From Entomomonas moraniae (GTDB lineage: Bacteria > Pseudomonadota > Gammaproteobacteria > Pseudomonadales > Pseudomonadaceae): a DNA stretch of 64,000 bases. The DNA lies in the NCBI RefSeq assembly GCF_003991975.1, contig NZ_CP029822.1:1178001-1242000 (forward strand), read 5' to 3'. A program made the position numbers and the translations under genes. Below the pieces are notes generated by a model. It was not told where the DNA came from, did no database searches, and saw nothing but the letters and a program-made list of their open reading frames with translations. Numbering within the stretch: the first letter of the stretch is position 1; every line of letters starts with the position of its first letter. Shown here piece after piece: positions 10,062-21,400 of the stretch.

Positions 10062-10089
10062 CCGATATGGATATTTTTAACCGATACGG
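10062..10089. promoter_or_regulatory. Direct repeat CCGATAYGG, candidate AraC/PchR-type activator site
   Basis: CCGATATGG at 10062-10070 and CCGATACGG at 10081-10089 are 9-bp direct repeats differing at one base, with starts 19 bp apart (near two helical turns). Paired direct repeats at this spacing are typical of AraC-family operators such as those of YbtA and PchR. These are among the few GC-containing words in a very AT-rich spacer. The likely binder is the regulator at 33635-34546; this is inferred. Confidence 0.5.
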
Positions 10090-10119
10090 GGAGAATTTTT
10101 TTTATAAAACATCTATCTT

Positions 10120-10138
10120 TTAAATGATAATTATTCTT
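10120..10138. promoter_or_regulatory. Fur-box-like site
   Basis: The 19-bp window contains AATGATAATTATT, centred on ATAATTAT, and matches 13 of 19 positions of the enterobacterial Fur consensus GATAATGATAATCATTATC, including one perfect GATAAT hexamer. It lies between divergent siderophore operons, where iron repression is expected. The AT-rich background lowers the specificity of the match. Confidence 0.5.
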
Positions 10139-10214
10139 ATTTATGCACTACCCAAATTAGCCTAATCAAATGGAATGTTAAATAAATAACGACTTATAAA
10201 TAAAGGTTAATTCA

Positions 10215-13202
10215 ATGACACAACCATTAGAAGTAAAAACTTGGAATGCTGAACAACAAAAGCAATACCTAGCACTTGGCTATTGGCATAGGCTTTCCCT
10301 AAGTACTGAGTTAACTAACTGGTGTAAACAATATGCAAATAATACGGCCATTATAACCGGCGACAAAAAAATCACTTACCAAGCACTTAATCAACAAGTT
10401 GAGCTATTAGCCGCTGGCTTTTATCAACTAGGTGTTAAACCAAAAGATCGTGTGTTATTACAACTACCTAACTGCATAGGTTTTATTACAAGTCTGTTTG
10501 CTTTGTTGCGTTTAGGCGCGCTGCCTATATTAGCTATGCCCTCTCAGCGGCAACAAGATATTCATGCGCTTTGTGAGTTGGCCGAACCAACACTTTATAT
10601 TGTTCCTAATAAATTTTTAGGTACTGATTACCAACCATTAGTAGATAATATAACAAGTAGTTTTCCAGCCATTCAGGTCATTCATATAGATACTGAGCAA
10701 GATCCTGAAATAGCGTTAGCAAGCTATCATAGCTCTCAACCTTATGAAGTTACTGAAGCCTATTATTTAGATCCCGCTATTCTATTATTATCAGGCGGTA
10801 CTACGGGTACACCAAAACTTATTCCCCGTACCCATGCCGACTATTGTTATAACGCTCGTACTATGGCGGAAATATGCCAGATAGATGGTAATAGTGTTTA
10901 CCTTAATGTATTGCCCATTGCCCATAACTTTTCTTTGTCCTGTCCTGGTTTACTAGGTGTTCTTTCAAAAGGTGGCAGTATTGTTTTAAGTAAAACCACT
11001 AGCTTTGACGAAGCTTTTACCTTAATAGAACAACATAAAGTAACTATTACTGCTGTTGTACCACCCCTTGCTCAATTATGGGCTAATGCTCGTGAGTGGG
11101 ATGATACAGATATTTCTAGTTTACAACTTATTCAAGTAGGTGGTTCACGTTTAGAAGCTAGTATCGCTAGACAAATCAAACAGGCTATGCAATGTCAATT
11201 GCAACAAGTCTTTGGTACTGCTGAGGGACTAATCTGTTGTACACGGTTAGATGATAGTGACGAAGTTATTTTCAATACTCAAGGCCGTCCTATTTCACCA
11301 CATGATCAAGTATTAATTGTTGATGAACATGACCAACCTGTTGTAGCTGGTGCAACAGGTGAGATGATTACTAAAGGGCCCTATACCATACATGGCTATT
11401 ACCGAGCTGCTGAACACAATAAAACTAGTTTTACTAAAGATAATTTTTATCGCATGGGTGATTTGGTCAGACTTACTCCTGAAGGTAATGTTATTGTTGA
11501 AGGACGAATCAAAGAACAAATTAATCGCGCAGGTGAAAAGATTGCTGCCGCCGAAATAGAACAAAAATTAATAGACCACTCACAAATAGAAAGTTGTGCA
11601 GTAGTGGCTGTAAAAGATAGCCGCTTAGGCGAACGAACATGTGCTTTTATTATTACTGATAATAAACAAATTACTTTAACCGATATTAGAGACTTTCTGA
11701 AACAACAGGGAATTGCTCTTTATAAATTACCAGACCAATTAGAACACATTGCTAGTTGGCCACTAACTTCAGTAGGAAAAATAGATAAACGTCGCTTATC
11801 TATTATCGGTGAACAACAAATGAAAATTAATCAATCACAAAATTATTTTGAAAAAACCATCAATATCAAAAACCAACCCCTTGATATAGCAGTAGCTCTT
11901 ATTAACGCTAATCTAAATGAACAATACGCAGTTTATGAACATAATGGTGAATGGTCAGTAGGTTTAGATAAAGCTGCTCAATTATTTGTTTATGCTGATA
12001 AAACTATTCTCCACTACGATGGACAGCAACAACAATGGAATGAGCCAGAAATTATTGACAATATTAACGCTGCGCTTACAACATTACCTATTGCAAACTG
12101 GCGTGCTTATGGTGCTAGTAAATTTGAATTGGCCCATATTTTTCACGATCCAGATTATCTAACCAGTAATGATGAAATAGTATTACAGCTATTTATTCCT
12201 GAGCAAGAAGCAAGATTTACCCAAGGCCAAGCATTATTAAGAAGTCTAAGCGAACAAGGTTTAAGCCAATTAACTGCCATTGTTGAAAATATAGATAAAC
12301 AAAACTATCAATCTAATGATGCTAAAAATACTTTTGCAGACAGTGAAACTACTATTCGTGAAACTGATGCTGCGCTTTATAAAGAAAAAGTAGCCGCGGC
12401 AGTTAATGAAATAAAAACAGGGCAATATCAAAAAATTATCCTTTCCAGAAAAGTACCTATTCCTGCGGATATTGACTTAATTGCTAGCTATCAACTAGGA
12501 CGAAAAAACAATACCCCTGCTCGCTCATTTGCTATTAATTTTAACGACCTTCACTTAATAGGCTTTAGTCCAGAAACAGTAGTAGAAGTTAACCACCAAG
12601 GAATAGTAACTACTCAACCACTAGCTGGTACTAGAGCCTTAATAAAAGATGATCCTGAGCAATCAGATAGACTTTATAACGAATTAATTAACGATACTAA
12701 AGAAATTGCTGAACATGCTTTATCAGTAAAACTAGCCTTTGAAGAATTAGAACCTGTATGTGAACAACAAACTGTGACTGTTCCTGAATTTATGACAGTT
12801 TCCAAACGAGGCACTGTACAGCATTTAGCCTCCCGCGTTAAGGGTAAATTAAAACCTAACTTAACCGCGTGGCATGCTTTTAAATCATTATTCCCGGCAG
12901 TTACTGCTTCTGGTATACCAAAGCGTGAAGCACTGGCTGCTATTCGCCAACACGAAGCTTCTAAGCGTGGATCTTATAGTGGTAGTGTAATGATTGTAGA
13001 TAGTAATGGTAGCTTAGATGCAGCCTTGGTACTCCGTAGTCTCTATCATCAAAATGGTCAAGTTTGGCTACAAGCAGGTGCTGGCATTATCGACCAATCA
13101 CAACCAGAACGCGAACTTGAAGAAACCATAGAAAAATTAAGCTGTATTTCACGCTATTTAGTGATCAAGGAGCAACAAATAATGACAGGGACGGAGGGTT
13201 AA
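10215..13202 (+). CDS. Fused salicyl-AMP ligase / salicylate synthase
   Basis: The 995-residue protein joins two enzymes. Residues ~1-535 form an aryl-AMP ligase of the PchD/YbtE/EntE type, with the P-loop-like LLLSGGTTGTPKLIPRTH near 190-207, the aryl-specific NVLPIAHNFSLSCPG region and a C-terminal GKIDKRRL. Residues ~560-995 form a chorismate-using enzyme of the Irp9/MbtI salicylate synthase type, with GQYQKIILSRKV, TQPLAGTR, GIPKREALAAI and RGSYSGSVMIVDSNG. No separate isochorismate-pyruvate lyase (PchB) is seen, which fits a one-enzyme chorismate-to-salicylate route. The product would make salicylate, adenylate it and load the aryl carrier protein encoded 2 bp downstream. In Yersinia these are two proteins (YbtE, Irp9/YbtS); the fusion is unusual. 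Confidence 0.88.
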   Translation: MTQPLEVKTWNAEQQKQYLALGYWHRLSLSTELTNWCKQYANNTAIITGDKKITYQALNQQVELLAAGFYQLGVKPKDRVLLQLPNCIGFITSLFALLRLGALPILAMPSQRQQDIHALCELAEPTLYIVPNKFLGTDYQPLVDNITSSFPAIQVIHIDTEQDPEIALASYHSSQPYEVTEAYYLDPAILLLSGGTTGTPKLIPRTHADYCYNARTMAEICQIDGNSVYLNVLPIAHNFSLSCPGLLGVLSKGGSIVLSKTTSFDEAFTLIEQHKVTITAVVPPLAQLWANAREWDDTDISSLQLIQVGGSRLEASIARQIKQAMQCQLQQVFGTAEGLICCTRLDDSDEVIFNTQGRPISPHDQVLIVDEHDQPVVAGATGEMITKGPYTIHGYYRAAEHNKTSFTKDNFYRMGDLVRLTPEGNVIVEGRIKEQINRAGEKIAAAEIEQKLIDHSQIESCAVVAVKDSRLGERTCAFIITDNKQITLTDIRDFLKQQGIALYKLPDQLEHIASWPLTSVGKIDKRRLSIIGEQQMKINQSQNYFEKTINIKNQPLDIAVALINANLNEQYAVYEHNGEWSVGLDKAAQLFVYADKTILHYDGQQQQWNEPEIIDNINAALTTLPIANWRAYGASKFELAHIFHDPDYLTSNDEIVLQLFIPEQEARFTQGQALLRSLSEQGLSQLTAIVENIDKQNYQSNDAKNTFADSETTIRETDAALYKEKVAAAVNEIKTGQYQKIILSRKVPIPADIDLIASYQLGRKNNTPARSFAINFNDLHLIGFSPETVVEVNHQGIVTTQPLAGTRALIKDDPEQSDRLYNELINDTKEIAEHALSVKLAFEELEPVCEQQTVTVPEFMTVSKRGTVQHLASRVKGKLKPNLTAWHAFKSLFPAVTASGIPKREALAAIRQHEASKRGSYSGSVMIVDSNGSLDAALVLRSLYHQNGQVWLQAGAGIIDQSQPERELEETIEKLSCISRYLVIKEQQIMTGTEG

Positions 13203-13204
13203 CT

Positions 13205-15475
13205 ATGTCAATATCATCAATAGATATTAATTCTGAAGGTATCTACCAACAAATAAAAAGGTTACTACCTCAAGGAACTACTACTCTTACAGATACTGAC
13301 AATCTTATTGAAAGTGGTTTAGATTCGTTACATATCATGCGCCTTGTAAGTCAATGGCGTAAAGCTGGTTATAAAATCACTTTTGCAGAGTTGATAGAGC
13401 AACCTATCTTACGCCAATGGCAACTATTACTTGCCAATGCTATACAACAACCCTTAGTAGCTACTAGCACAGCAACCATAGCTATTAACGATCAGCCTTT
13501 TCCATTAACCGATGTTCAATACGCTTATTGGATTGGTCGTGAGGACAATAGAGAGCTAGGAGGTGTAGCCTGCCATGCCTATTTGGAAATCGATGGCACT
13601 ATTACAGATACTCAGCGCCTTGAGCTAGCCTTTAAGCAGTTAATTGCCCATCACTCAATGTTGAGAGCAAGCTTTACGGAAAATGGTCAACAACTGATTA
13701 ATTCAGAAAACTGTAATGATCCTTTATTAGTCCATGATTTACGTGAACTAACTGCATCACAAATCCAAAACAGTTTAACTGAAACTCGCGAGCGTCTTTC
13801 TCACCGTAAGTTAGCTATTGAACAGGGACAAGTTATTGGGTTGGAAATCTCTCTGTTACCTGCTAATAAATCCAGATTACACGTTGATGTAGATTTATTA
13901 GTGGCTGATGTACAAAGTCTAAATATTTTATTAAGAGACCTAGCTCAGCTTTACCAGCAAAATACTTCTCTGCAAGCACCAAAAGACTGGAGCTTTGCTG
14001 CTTACCTAGCAGACCAACAACATCATAAACAAGCGGATTACCAACAAGCTAAAAGCTATTGGCAAAACCGTTTAGCAGAATTACCTATTGGGCCACAATT
14101 ACCTGTCCTTAATAAACAGATTTTTAAACCAACCTTTAAGCGACGCACTTTTACCCTTAGCCAACAACAATGGCAAAGTTTAAAACAACAAGCAGCAAAA
14201 GCCAAAGTAACCCCTGCAATGACGTTAGCCTGCGCTTATGGCTATGTTTTAGCACGCTGGAGTAATCAACCTCAATTTTTATTAAATATTCCTCTATTTG
14301 ATCGTAATACTGAACAACAAGCTATTGAACAAGTAGTGGCTGATTTTACTAATCTACTCTTACTAGATTGTGATTTTTCCAAAAAGCAAAGTTTTACTAC
14401 GCAAGTTAACCAACTACAAAATCAATTTCATAAAGACGTTGCTCATGCTAGTTACTCTGCTGTAGAAGTACAAAGAGAAATGGCACGCTACAACCAACAA
14501 CAAGGTATTATTGCGCCTGTAGTATTTGCTTGTAACCTCGGTACGTCTTTACTTGATAATGCAACCGAACAAACCTTAGGTAGTTTGCACTATATGATCT
14601 CGCAAACACCACAGGTTTGGTTAGATCACCAAGTTTATGAAATGAGCGATGGTTTATTGCTGGCATGGGATAGTGTTGATGAACTATTTCCAGTAGGATT
14701 AATAGAGGAAATGTTTAATACTTACACTAAGTTATTAGTAGCACTTAGTGAACAAGCTGAAAGCTGGCAACAATGTCCCCTTGAGCAACTACCTACAAAA
14801 CCACAGTTAATAAGACAGCAACTAAACTCTATTACCTCGCCTTTACCTAGCAGTAGTTTAATAGAACCTATCTTTGATTATGCCAGTAGTCATCCTCAAC
14901 AAGTAGCTCTTGTCTTTGATGAGCAGGAGTTCTCTTATGAGGAGCTCTCTATGCGTGCCTTACAAATAGCTAATTTATTGCTCAGCTATGGTTTACAGCA
15001 AGGTGAGTCGGTAGCGGTTTGTTTACCTCGGGGACCTATGCAGATTATGGCTGTGTTAGGGGTACTTGCTGCAGGCGGTGCTTATGTGCCTGTGTCTACT
15101 ACTCAACCTGTTGCACGACAACAAAAGATTTTTAATACTGCTGATATTAAGTTGGTGTTATGTAATGAACCTTTGTTTGAAGCAGATTCTGTTAAGTTTA
15201 TATCGCCTTATTTAGCCTTGGATTTAGAGCCTTTAACTAAGCCTGTGTTAGTTGATTGTCAATCGCTGGCTTATATTATTTTTACTTCTGGCTCTACAGG
15301 TGAACCTAAAGGGGTGGAGATTCCTCATCAAGCAGCGTTGAATACGATTAAGGATATTTGTCAACGTTATGCTGTTGATAGTTCAAGTTGTGCTTTGGCT
15401 GTTTCTGCTCTTGATTTTGATTTATCGGTATTTGATATCTTTGGTTTGTTGGCTGTTGGGGGCGCTTGGTTTTAA
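13205..15475 (+). CDS. NRPS fragment 1: ArCP, Cy1 and N-terminal part of A1
   Basis: This 756-residue open segment starts at the natural ATG of the large NRPS, 2 bp after the ligase/synthase fusion. It holds the aryl carrier protein (residues ~10-85, Ser41), a heterocyclization domain (~95-535, starting [14 protein letters not shown]) with the canonical DxxxxDxxS motif (D-LLVA-D-VQ-S at 13892-13918), and the A1 core up to the AMP-binding loop ([18 protein letters not shown]) and DLSVFDIFG. It ends prematurely at GGAWF because one base is missing near 15465. The next residues ([10 protein letters not shown]) continue in the adjacent frame. Confidence 0.75.
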   Translation: MSISSIDINSEGIYQQIKRLLPQGTTTLTDTDNLIESGLDSLHIMRLVSQWRKAGYKITFAELIEQPILRQWQLLLANAIQQPLVATSTATIAINDQPFPLTDVQYAYWIGREDNRELGGVACHAYLEIDGTITDTQRLELAFKQLIAHHSMLRASFTENGQQLINSENCNDPLLVHDLRELTASQIQNSLTETRERLSHRKLAIEQGQVIGLEISLLPANKSRLHVDVDLLVADVQSLNILLRDLAQLYQQNTSLQAPKDWSFAAYLADQQHHKQADYQQAKSYWQNRLAELPIGPQLPVLNKQIFKPTFKRRTFTLSQQQWQSLKQQAAKAKVTPAMTLACAYGYVLARWSNQPQFLLNIPLFDRNTEQQAIEQVVADFTNLLLLDCDFSKKQSFTTQVNQLQNQFHKDVAHASYSAVEVQREMARYNQQQGIIAPVVFACNLGTSLLDNATEQTLGSLHYMISQTPQVWLDHQVYEMSDGLLLAWDSVDELFPVGLIEEMFNTYTKLLVALSEQAESWQQCPLEQLPTKPQLIRQQLNSITSPLPSSSLIEPIFDYASSHPQQVALVFDEQEFSYEELSMRALQIANLLLSYGLQQGESVAVCLPRGPMQIMAVLGVLAAGGAYVPVSTTQPVARQQKIFNTADIKLVLCNEPLFEADSVKFISPYLALDLEPLTKPVLVDCQSLAYIIFTSGSTGEPKGVEIPHQAALNTIKDICQRYAVDSSSCALAVSALDFDLSVFDIFGLLAVGGAWF

Positions 15476-18400
15476 TCAGTGATGATGAACGCCGAGACGC
15501 GGCTAGTTGGTTGCAGTTAGTCCATGAGCATGGGGTATCGGTTTGGAATTCGGTACCTATCTTACTTGATATGTTGTTGGTAGTCGCTAGTCATGATAGT
15601 CGTAGCTTACCTTTAAAGACTGTTCTTTTATCAGGTGATTGGATTGGTTTAGATCTGCCTGTTCGTTTAGCTGAGTGCTGTGGTGAATTACCTAAGCTGG
15701 TGGCTATGGGGGAGCTACTGAGGGCAGTATTTGGTCTAATGCTTTTGAGGTAACCCTTCCTTTACCAAAAGAGTGGTCTTCTATTCCTTATGGCTATCCA
15801 TTAACTAATCAGTGTTATCGAGTGGTGGATGCCTTAGGCAGGGATTGTCCTGATTATGTAGCAGGCGAACTTTGGATTGGTGGGGCTGGAGTTGCTTTAG
15901 GTTATTGTGCCTCTCCTGCGTTAACCAAAGAGCGTTTTGTAGAGGTAGATGGACAACGTTGGTATCGTACAGGAGATCGAGGTCGTTATTGGGCGGATGG
16001 TACGTTGGAGTTTTTAGGGCGTGTTGATCATCAAGTTAAAGTAAGAGGTCATCGTATTGAGTTAGGTGAGATTGAGTCTGCCTTAGCCAGTTTACCTGAG
16101 ATTGCTCGAGCTATCGCCGTAACCGTTGGTTCCCCGGCTCAACTCGCAGCGGCTATTCAATTAAAAGAGAACTTAGCTACCTCTGAGCAGCCTATTAAAG
16201 AGCAATTACAACAACTATTACCTGATTATATGGTGCCTACTAGTTTGGTAATTTATGAAACCTTACCTTTGAGTGCTAATGGTAAAGTTGATCGGAAAAA
16301 GATTATTGAGGAACTAGTCAATCAAATAACTAATACTGAAACTATCTTTGAAGCACCACAAACAGCTATCGAACAACAAGTAGCTTGTGTATGGCAAAAA
16401 ATACTTAAAACGCCAAACGTAGGACGCTTTGATAGTTTCTTTAGCTTAGGCGGTGATAGTTTATTGGCCACCCAAGTGATTGCTCAATTAAAGCAATTAG
16501 GCTTAACCACTGAACAACCCTTACGACAATTGTTTGCTAAACCACAATTGGCTGAGTTTGCCGCTACTTTAATGGTAACTGAACAAGTTGAACAACAACA
16601 AGTAGTGCCTGATTTAGCTAATCGTTATCAACCATTCCCACTGACTGAAGTACAACGTGCTTATTGGATGGGACAATCGCCTGGTTTACCTTTAAGTTGT
16701 GGTACTCATTATTTAGTAGAACTAGATGGCGAGAATGTTGATCTTACTAGATTTAGTCAGGCATGGAATCAACTGGTGCAATATCATGAAATGATGCGTG
16801 TGACTATAGATAGCGAAGGTAACCAAACTATTCTAAAGCAAGTCGAAGCTATCCAATTGCAAGCAATAACGCTGGCCACAGACTCGGTACAAGAAGTACA
16901 ACAGGTTTTATATAAATATTGGCAACAACATCAACTTGATAATAATTATAAACATCATCTATATGCCATTAAGTATGCTAATAATCGTTGCCGTATAGGT
17001 ATTATTTTTAACTACCTTACCTTAGATGGTTTTAGTATTAAGCTAATTCTTCAGCAACTTGCTTCACTCTATGAAAATAGTAGCACTCAGCTACCCAGAT
17101 TAGCGTTATCTTTTAGAGATTATGTTACTCAAATACAAACAGATACTGATAGCCAAACTAAAGCTAAAGCTTTTTGGTTAGAAAAACTAAATACTTTACC
17201 CCTAGCACCACAACTACCTATTGCACAACAGCCTGAACAACTTACACAGGTTATTTTTAAAAGACGTAGCCATCGTTTAGCTAATGAACAATGGTTGTTA
17301 CTTAAAGCAAAAGCTCGTCAATATCAACTAACACCCTCTGTTATTTTATTAACAGCTTACGCCACTATTTTGGCGCAATGGTCAGCTAACCAATCGTTAG
17401 CTATTAACTTAACCCTATTTGATAGACCCAATGTTCATCCAGATATCAATCAAATAGCAGGTGATTTCACTACCCTCGCCCCTGTTGGTTATTTTCCAAA
17501 TAGTCAACAATCTATTATTGAGCAGGCAAAAGCGTTGCAACATGAAATAGCAGATGCTTTGGAACATAAAGAGATTTCCTCTATTTGGGTGCAACGGGAA
17601 CGCTCGAAAACGATGGGTATAACTGCTGCTGCATTACCCGTAGTATTTACCAGCACCTTAGGGCTTGGCGAAGGCTTATTTGAAACTCCTAATAAAAACT
17701 TCCCTGCTTTTGTTAGCGGTGGCCTTTCTGAAACCCCTCAAGTTTGGTTAGATCATCAGCTTTATGAGTTTCATGGTGAGCTTGAGCTTTCATGGGATGC
17801 AGTAGAAGATCTATTCCCAGCTGGCTTACTTGATGAGATGTTTGCTAGTTATATCCAATTATTAAATCAGTTAATTGAACATAATTGGCAACAACCTTTA
17901 GTAGCTCAATTACCTGCTACTCAGTTGCAAGTTAGACAGCAAGTTAATGCTGTTGTTGCACCTTTACCTAGCAGTAGTTTAATAGAACCTATCTTTGATT
18001 ATGCCAGTAGTCATCCTCAACAAGTAGCTCTTGTCTTTGATGAGCAGGAGTTCTCTTATGAGGAGCTCTCTATGCGTGCCTTACAAATAGCTAATTTATT
18101 GCTCAGCTATGGTTTACAGCAAGGTGAGTCGGTAGCGGTTTGTTTACCTCGGGGACCTATGCAGATTATGGCTGTGTTAGGGGTACTTGCTGCAGGCGGT
18201 GCTTATGTGCCTGTGTCTACTACTCAACCTGTTGCACGACAACAAAAGATTTTTAATACTGCTGATATTAAGTTGGTGTTATGTAATGAACCTTTGTTTG
18301 AAGCAGATTCTGTTAAGTTTATATCGCCTTATTTAGCCTTGGATTTAGAGCCTTTAACTAAGCCTGTGTTAGTTGATTGTCAATCGCTGGCTTATATTAT

Positions 18401-21400
18401 TTTTACTTCTGGCTCTACAGGTGAACCTAAAGGGTGGAGATTCCTCATCAAGCAGCGTTGAATACGATTAAGGATATTTGTCAACGTTATGCTGTTGATA
18501 GTTCAAGTTGTGCTTTGGCTGTTTCTGCTCTTGATTTTGATTTATCGGTATTTGATATCTTTGGTTTGTTGGCTGTTGGGGGCGCTTGGTTTTAATCAGT
18601 GATGATGAACGCCGAGACGCGGCTAGTTGGTTGCAGTTAGTCCATGAGCATGGGGTATCGGTTTGGAATTCGGTACCTATCTTACTTGATATGTTGTTGG
18701 TAGTCGCTAGTCATGATAGTCGTAGCTTACCTTTAAAGACTGTTCTTTTATCAGGTGATTGGATTGGTTTAGATCTGCCTGTTCGTTTAGCTGAGTGCTG
18801 TGGTGAATTACCTAAGCTGGTGGCTATGGGGGAGCTACTGAGGGCAGTATTTGGTCTAATGCTTTTGAGGTAACCCTTCCTTTACCAAAAGAGTGGTCTT
18901 CTATTCCTTATGGCTATCCATTAACTAATCAGTGTTATCGAGTGGTGGATGCCTTAGGCAGGGATTGTCCTGATTATGTAGCAGGCGAACTTTGGATTGG
19001 TGGGGCTGGAGTTGCTTTAGGTTATTGTGCCTCTCCTGCGTTAACCAAAGAGCGTTTTGTAGAGGTAGATGGACAACGTTGGTATCGTACAGGAGATCGA
19101 GGTCGTTATTGGCGGATGGTACGTTGGAGTTTTTAGGGCGTGTTGATCATCAAGTTAAAGTAAGAGGTCATCGTATTGAGTTAGGTGAGATTGAGTCTGC
19201 CTTAGCCAGTTTACCTGAGATTGCTCGAGCTATCGCCGTAACCGTTGGTTCCCCGGCTCAACTCGCAGCGGCTATTCAATTAAAAGAGAACTTAGCTACC
19301 TCTGAGCAGCCTATTAAAGAGCAATTACAACAACTATTACCTGATTATATGGTGCCTACTAGTTTGGTAATTTATGAAACCTTACCTTTGAGTGCTAATG
19401 GTAAAGTTGATCGGAAAAAGATTATTGAGGAACTAGTCAATCAAATAACTAATACTGAAACTATCTTTGAAGCACCACAAACAGCTATCGAACAACAAGT
19501 AGCTTGTGTATGGCAAAAAATACTTAAAACGCCAAACGTAGGACGCTTTGATAGTTTCTTTAGCTTAGGCGGTGATAGTTTATTGGCCACCCAAGTGATT
19601 GCTCAATTAAAGCAATTAGGCTTAACCACTGAACAACCCTTACGACAATTGTTTGCTAAACCACAATTGGCTGAGTTTGCCGCTACTTTAATGGTAACTG
19701 AACAAGTTGAACAACAACAAGTAGTGCCTGATTTAGCTAATCGTTATCAACCATTCCCACTGACTGAAGTACAACGTGCTTATTGGATGGGACAATCGCC
19801 TGGTTTACCTTTAAGTTGTGGTACTCATTATTTAGTAGAATTGGATGGCGAGAATATCGATTTACAACGGTTGACTGTTGCTTGGAATAAATTAGTAGCA
19901 CGCCATGATATGTTACATGCCACTGTCACCGAACAAGCAGAACAACATATTTTACCTGAATGGGCGCTTTACACCATTCCCCAATCAGAGCATCACAATC
20001 TAGCTGAGATAAAAATTAAAGTGGATGAATGGTGGCAACAACAGAAAGCTAAAAAACATTCACTACCCTTTGCTATGCATGCTTTTAATTATCCTGAGCA
20101 ACGCTGTTATCTGGCTATTATTTTTAACTATATGAATTTGGATGGTTTTAGTATTAAGTTGCTACTTAAAGAATTAGCAAGTTTTTACCAAGACCTTGAT
20201 ATTAAGTTACCTAAGCTAACCCTTTCTTTTAGAGATTATGTTACTCAAGTTACTCATACTCCACAAGCAATAGAGCGAGCTGAAGCTTATTGGCATGAGC
20301 GTATGGTAACTTTACCCGGTGCCCCACAATTACCCACAGCTATCGAACCACAACAACTTAAGCAAGCGAAGTTTATTCGTAAAAGCGCTAAATTAGATAG
20401 CCAAAAGTTAATTAGTTTACGACATATTGCTAAAAATTATGGGCTAACTCCCTCTGCTATTATTATGTTGGCTTATGCTGAGGTTTTAAGCCAATGGAGT
20501 GGTGGCGAAGCAGTTACTATCAATATGACACTATTTGATAGACAAGAGGTACACCCTGAAATCTATCAAATTGCTGGTGACTTTACTTCATTATTACCTA
20601 TTGCCTATACCCCTGATTACTCTAAATCATTATTAGAACAAGCTAAGTGCTTACAGCAAGAACTTGCTACCGCTTTAGATCATCGAGAAATCTCCTCCAT
20701 TTGGGTACAGCGAGAGCTAGCACGTAATAAAGCAATTAATGCTGCCTCTTTACCAATTGTCTTTACCAGTACCTTAGGTATTGCTGATGATTTACTTGAA
20801 GATAGTGAGCAACAAGGTTTTTTACAACTTGCAGGCGGTGGGTTATCAGAAACTCCACAAGTGTGGTTAGATCATCAACTTTATGAACATCAAGGTGGCT
20901 TATTAATTTCATGGGATGCAGTAGAAGATTTATTCCCAACTGGCTTACTTGATGAGATGTTTGCTGGTTATATCCAATTATTAAATCAGTTAATTGAACA
21001 TAATTGGCAACAACCTTTAGTAGCTCAATTACCTGCTACTCAGTTGCAAGTTAGACAGCAAGTTAATGCTGTTGTTGCACCTTTACCTAGCAGTAGTTTA
21101 ATAGAACCTATCTTTGATTATGCCAGTAGTCATCCTCAACAAGTAGCTCTTGTCTTTGATGAGCAGGAGTTCTCTTATGAGGAGCTCTCTATGCGTGCCT
21201 TACAAATAGCTAATTTATTGCTCAGCTATGGTTTACAGCAAGGTGAGTCGGTAGCGGTTTGTTTACCTCGGGGACCTATGCAGATTATGGCTGTGTTAGG
21301 GGTACTTGCTGCAGGCGGTGCTTATGTGCCTGTGTCTACTACTCAACCTGTTGCACGACAACAAAAGATTTTTAATACTGCTGATATTAAGTTGGTGTTA

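Larger units (their letters stand above)
9870..10214. other. Divergent control region between the ABC operon and the siderophore biosynthesis operon
   Basis: This AT-rich intergenic region separates the minus-strand ABC operon from the plus-strand salicylate/NRPS operon. It holds a 9-bp direct repeat with a 19-bp period (10062-10089) and a Fur-box-like sequence (10120-10138), both annotated separately. An AAAGG ribosome-binding site lies shortly before the ATG at 10215. No further gene is visible. Both operons are probably iron-repressed and activated by the AraC-type regulator encoded at 33635-34546. Confidence 0.6.

Noticed and set aside
15460-15470. Programmed ribosomal frameshift in each A domain
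   Set aside because: The recurring shift near GCTTGGTTTTA is not a known slippery heptamer, has no obvious downstream structure, and is followed by a second break at a G run. Copy 2 also has extra breaks at other G runs, so missing bases explain the pattern better.
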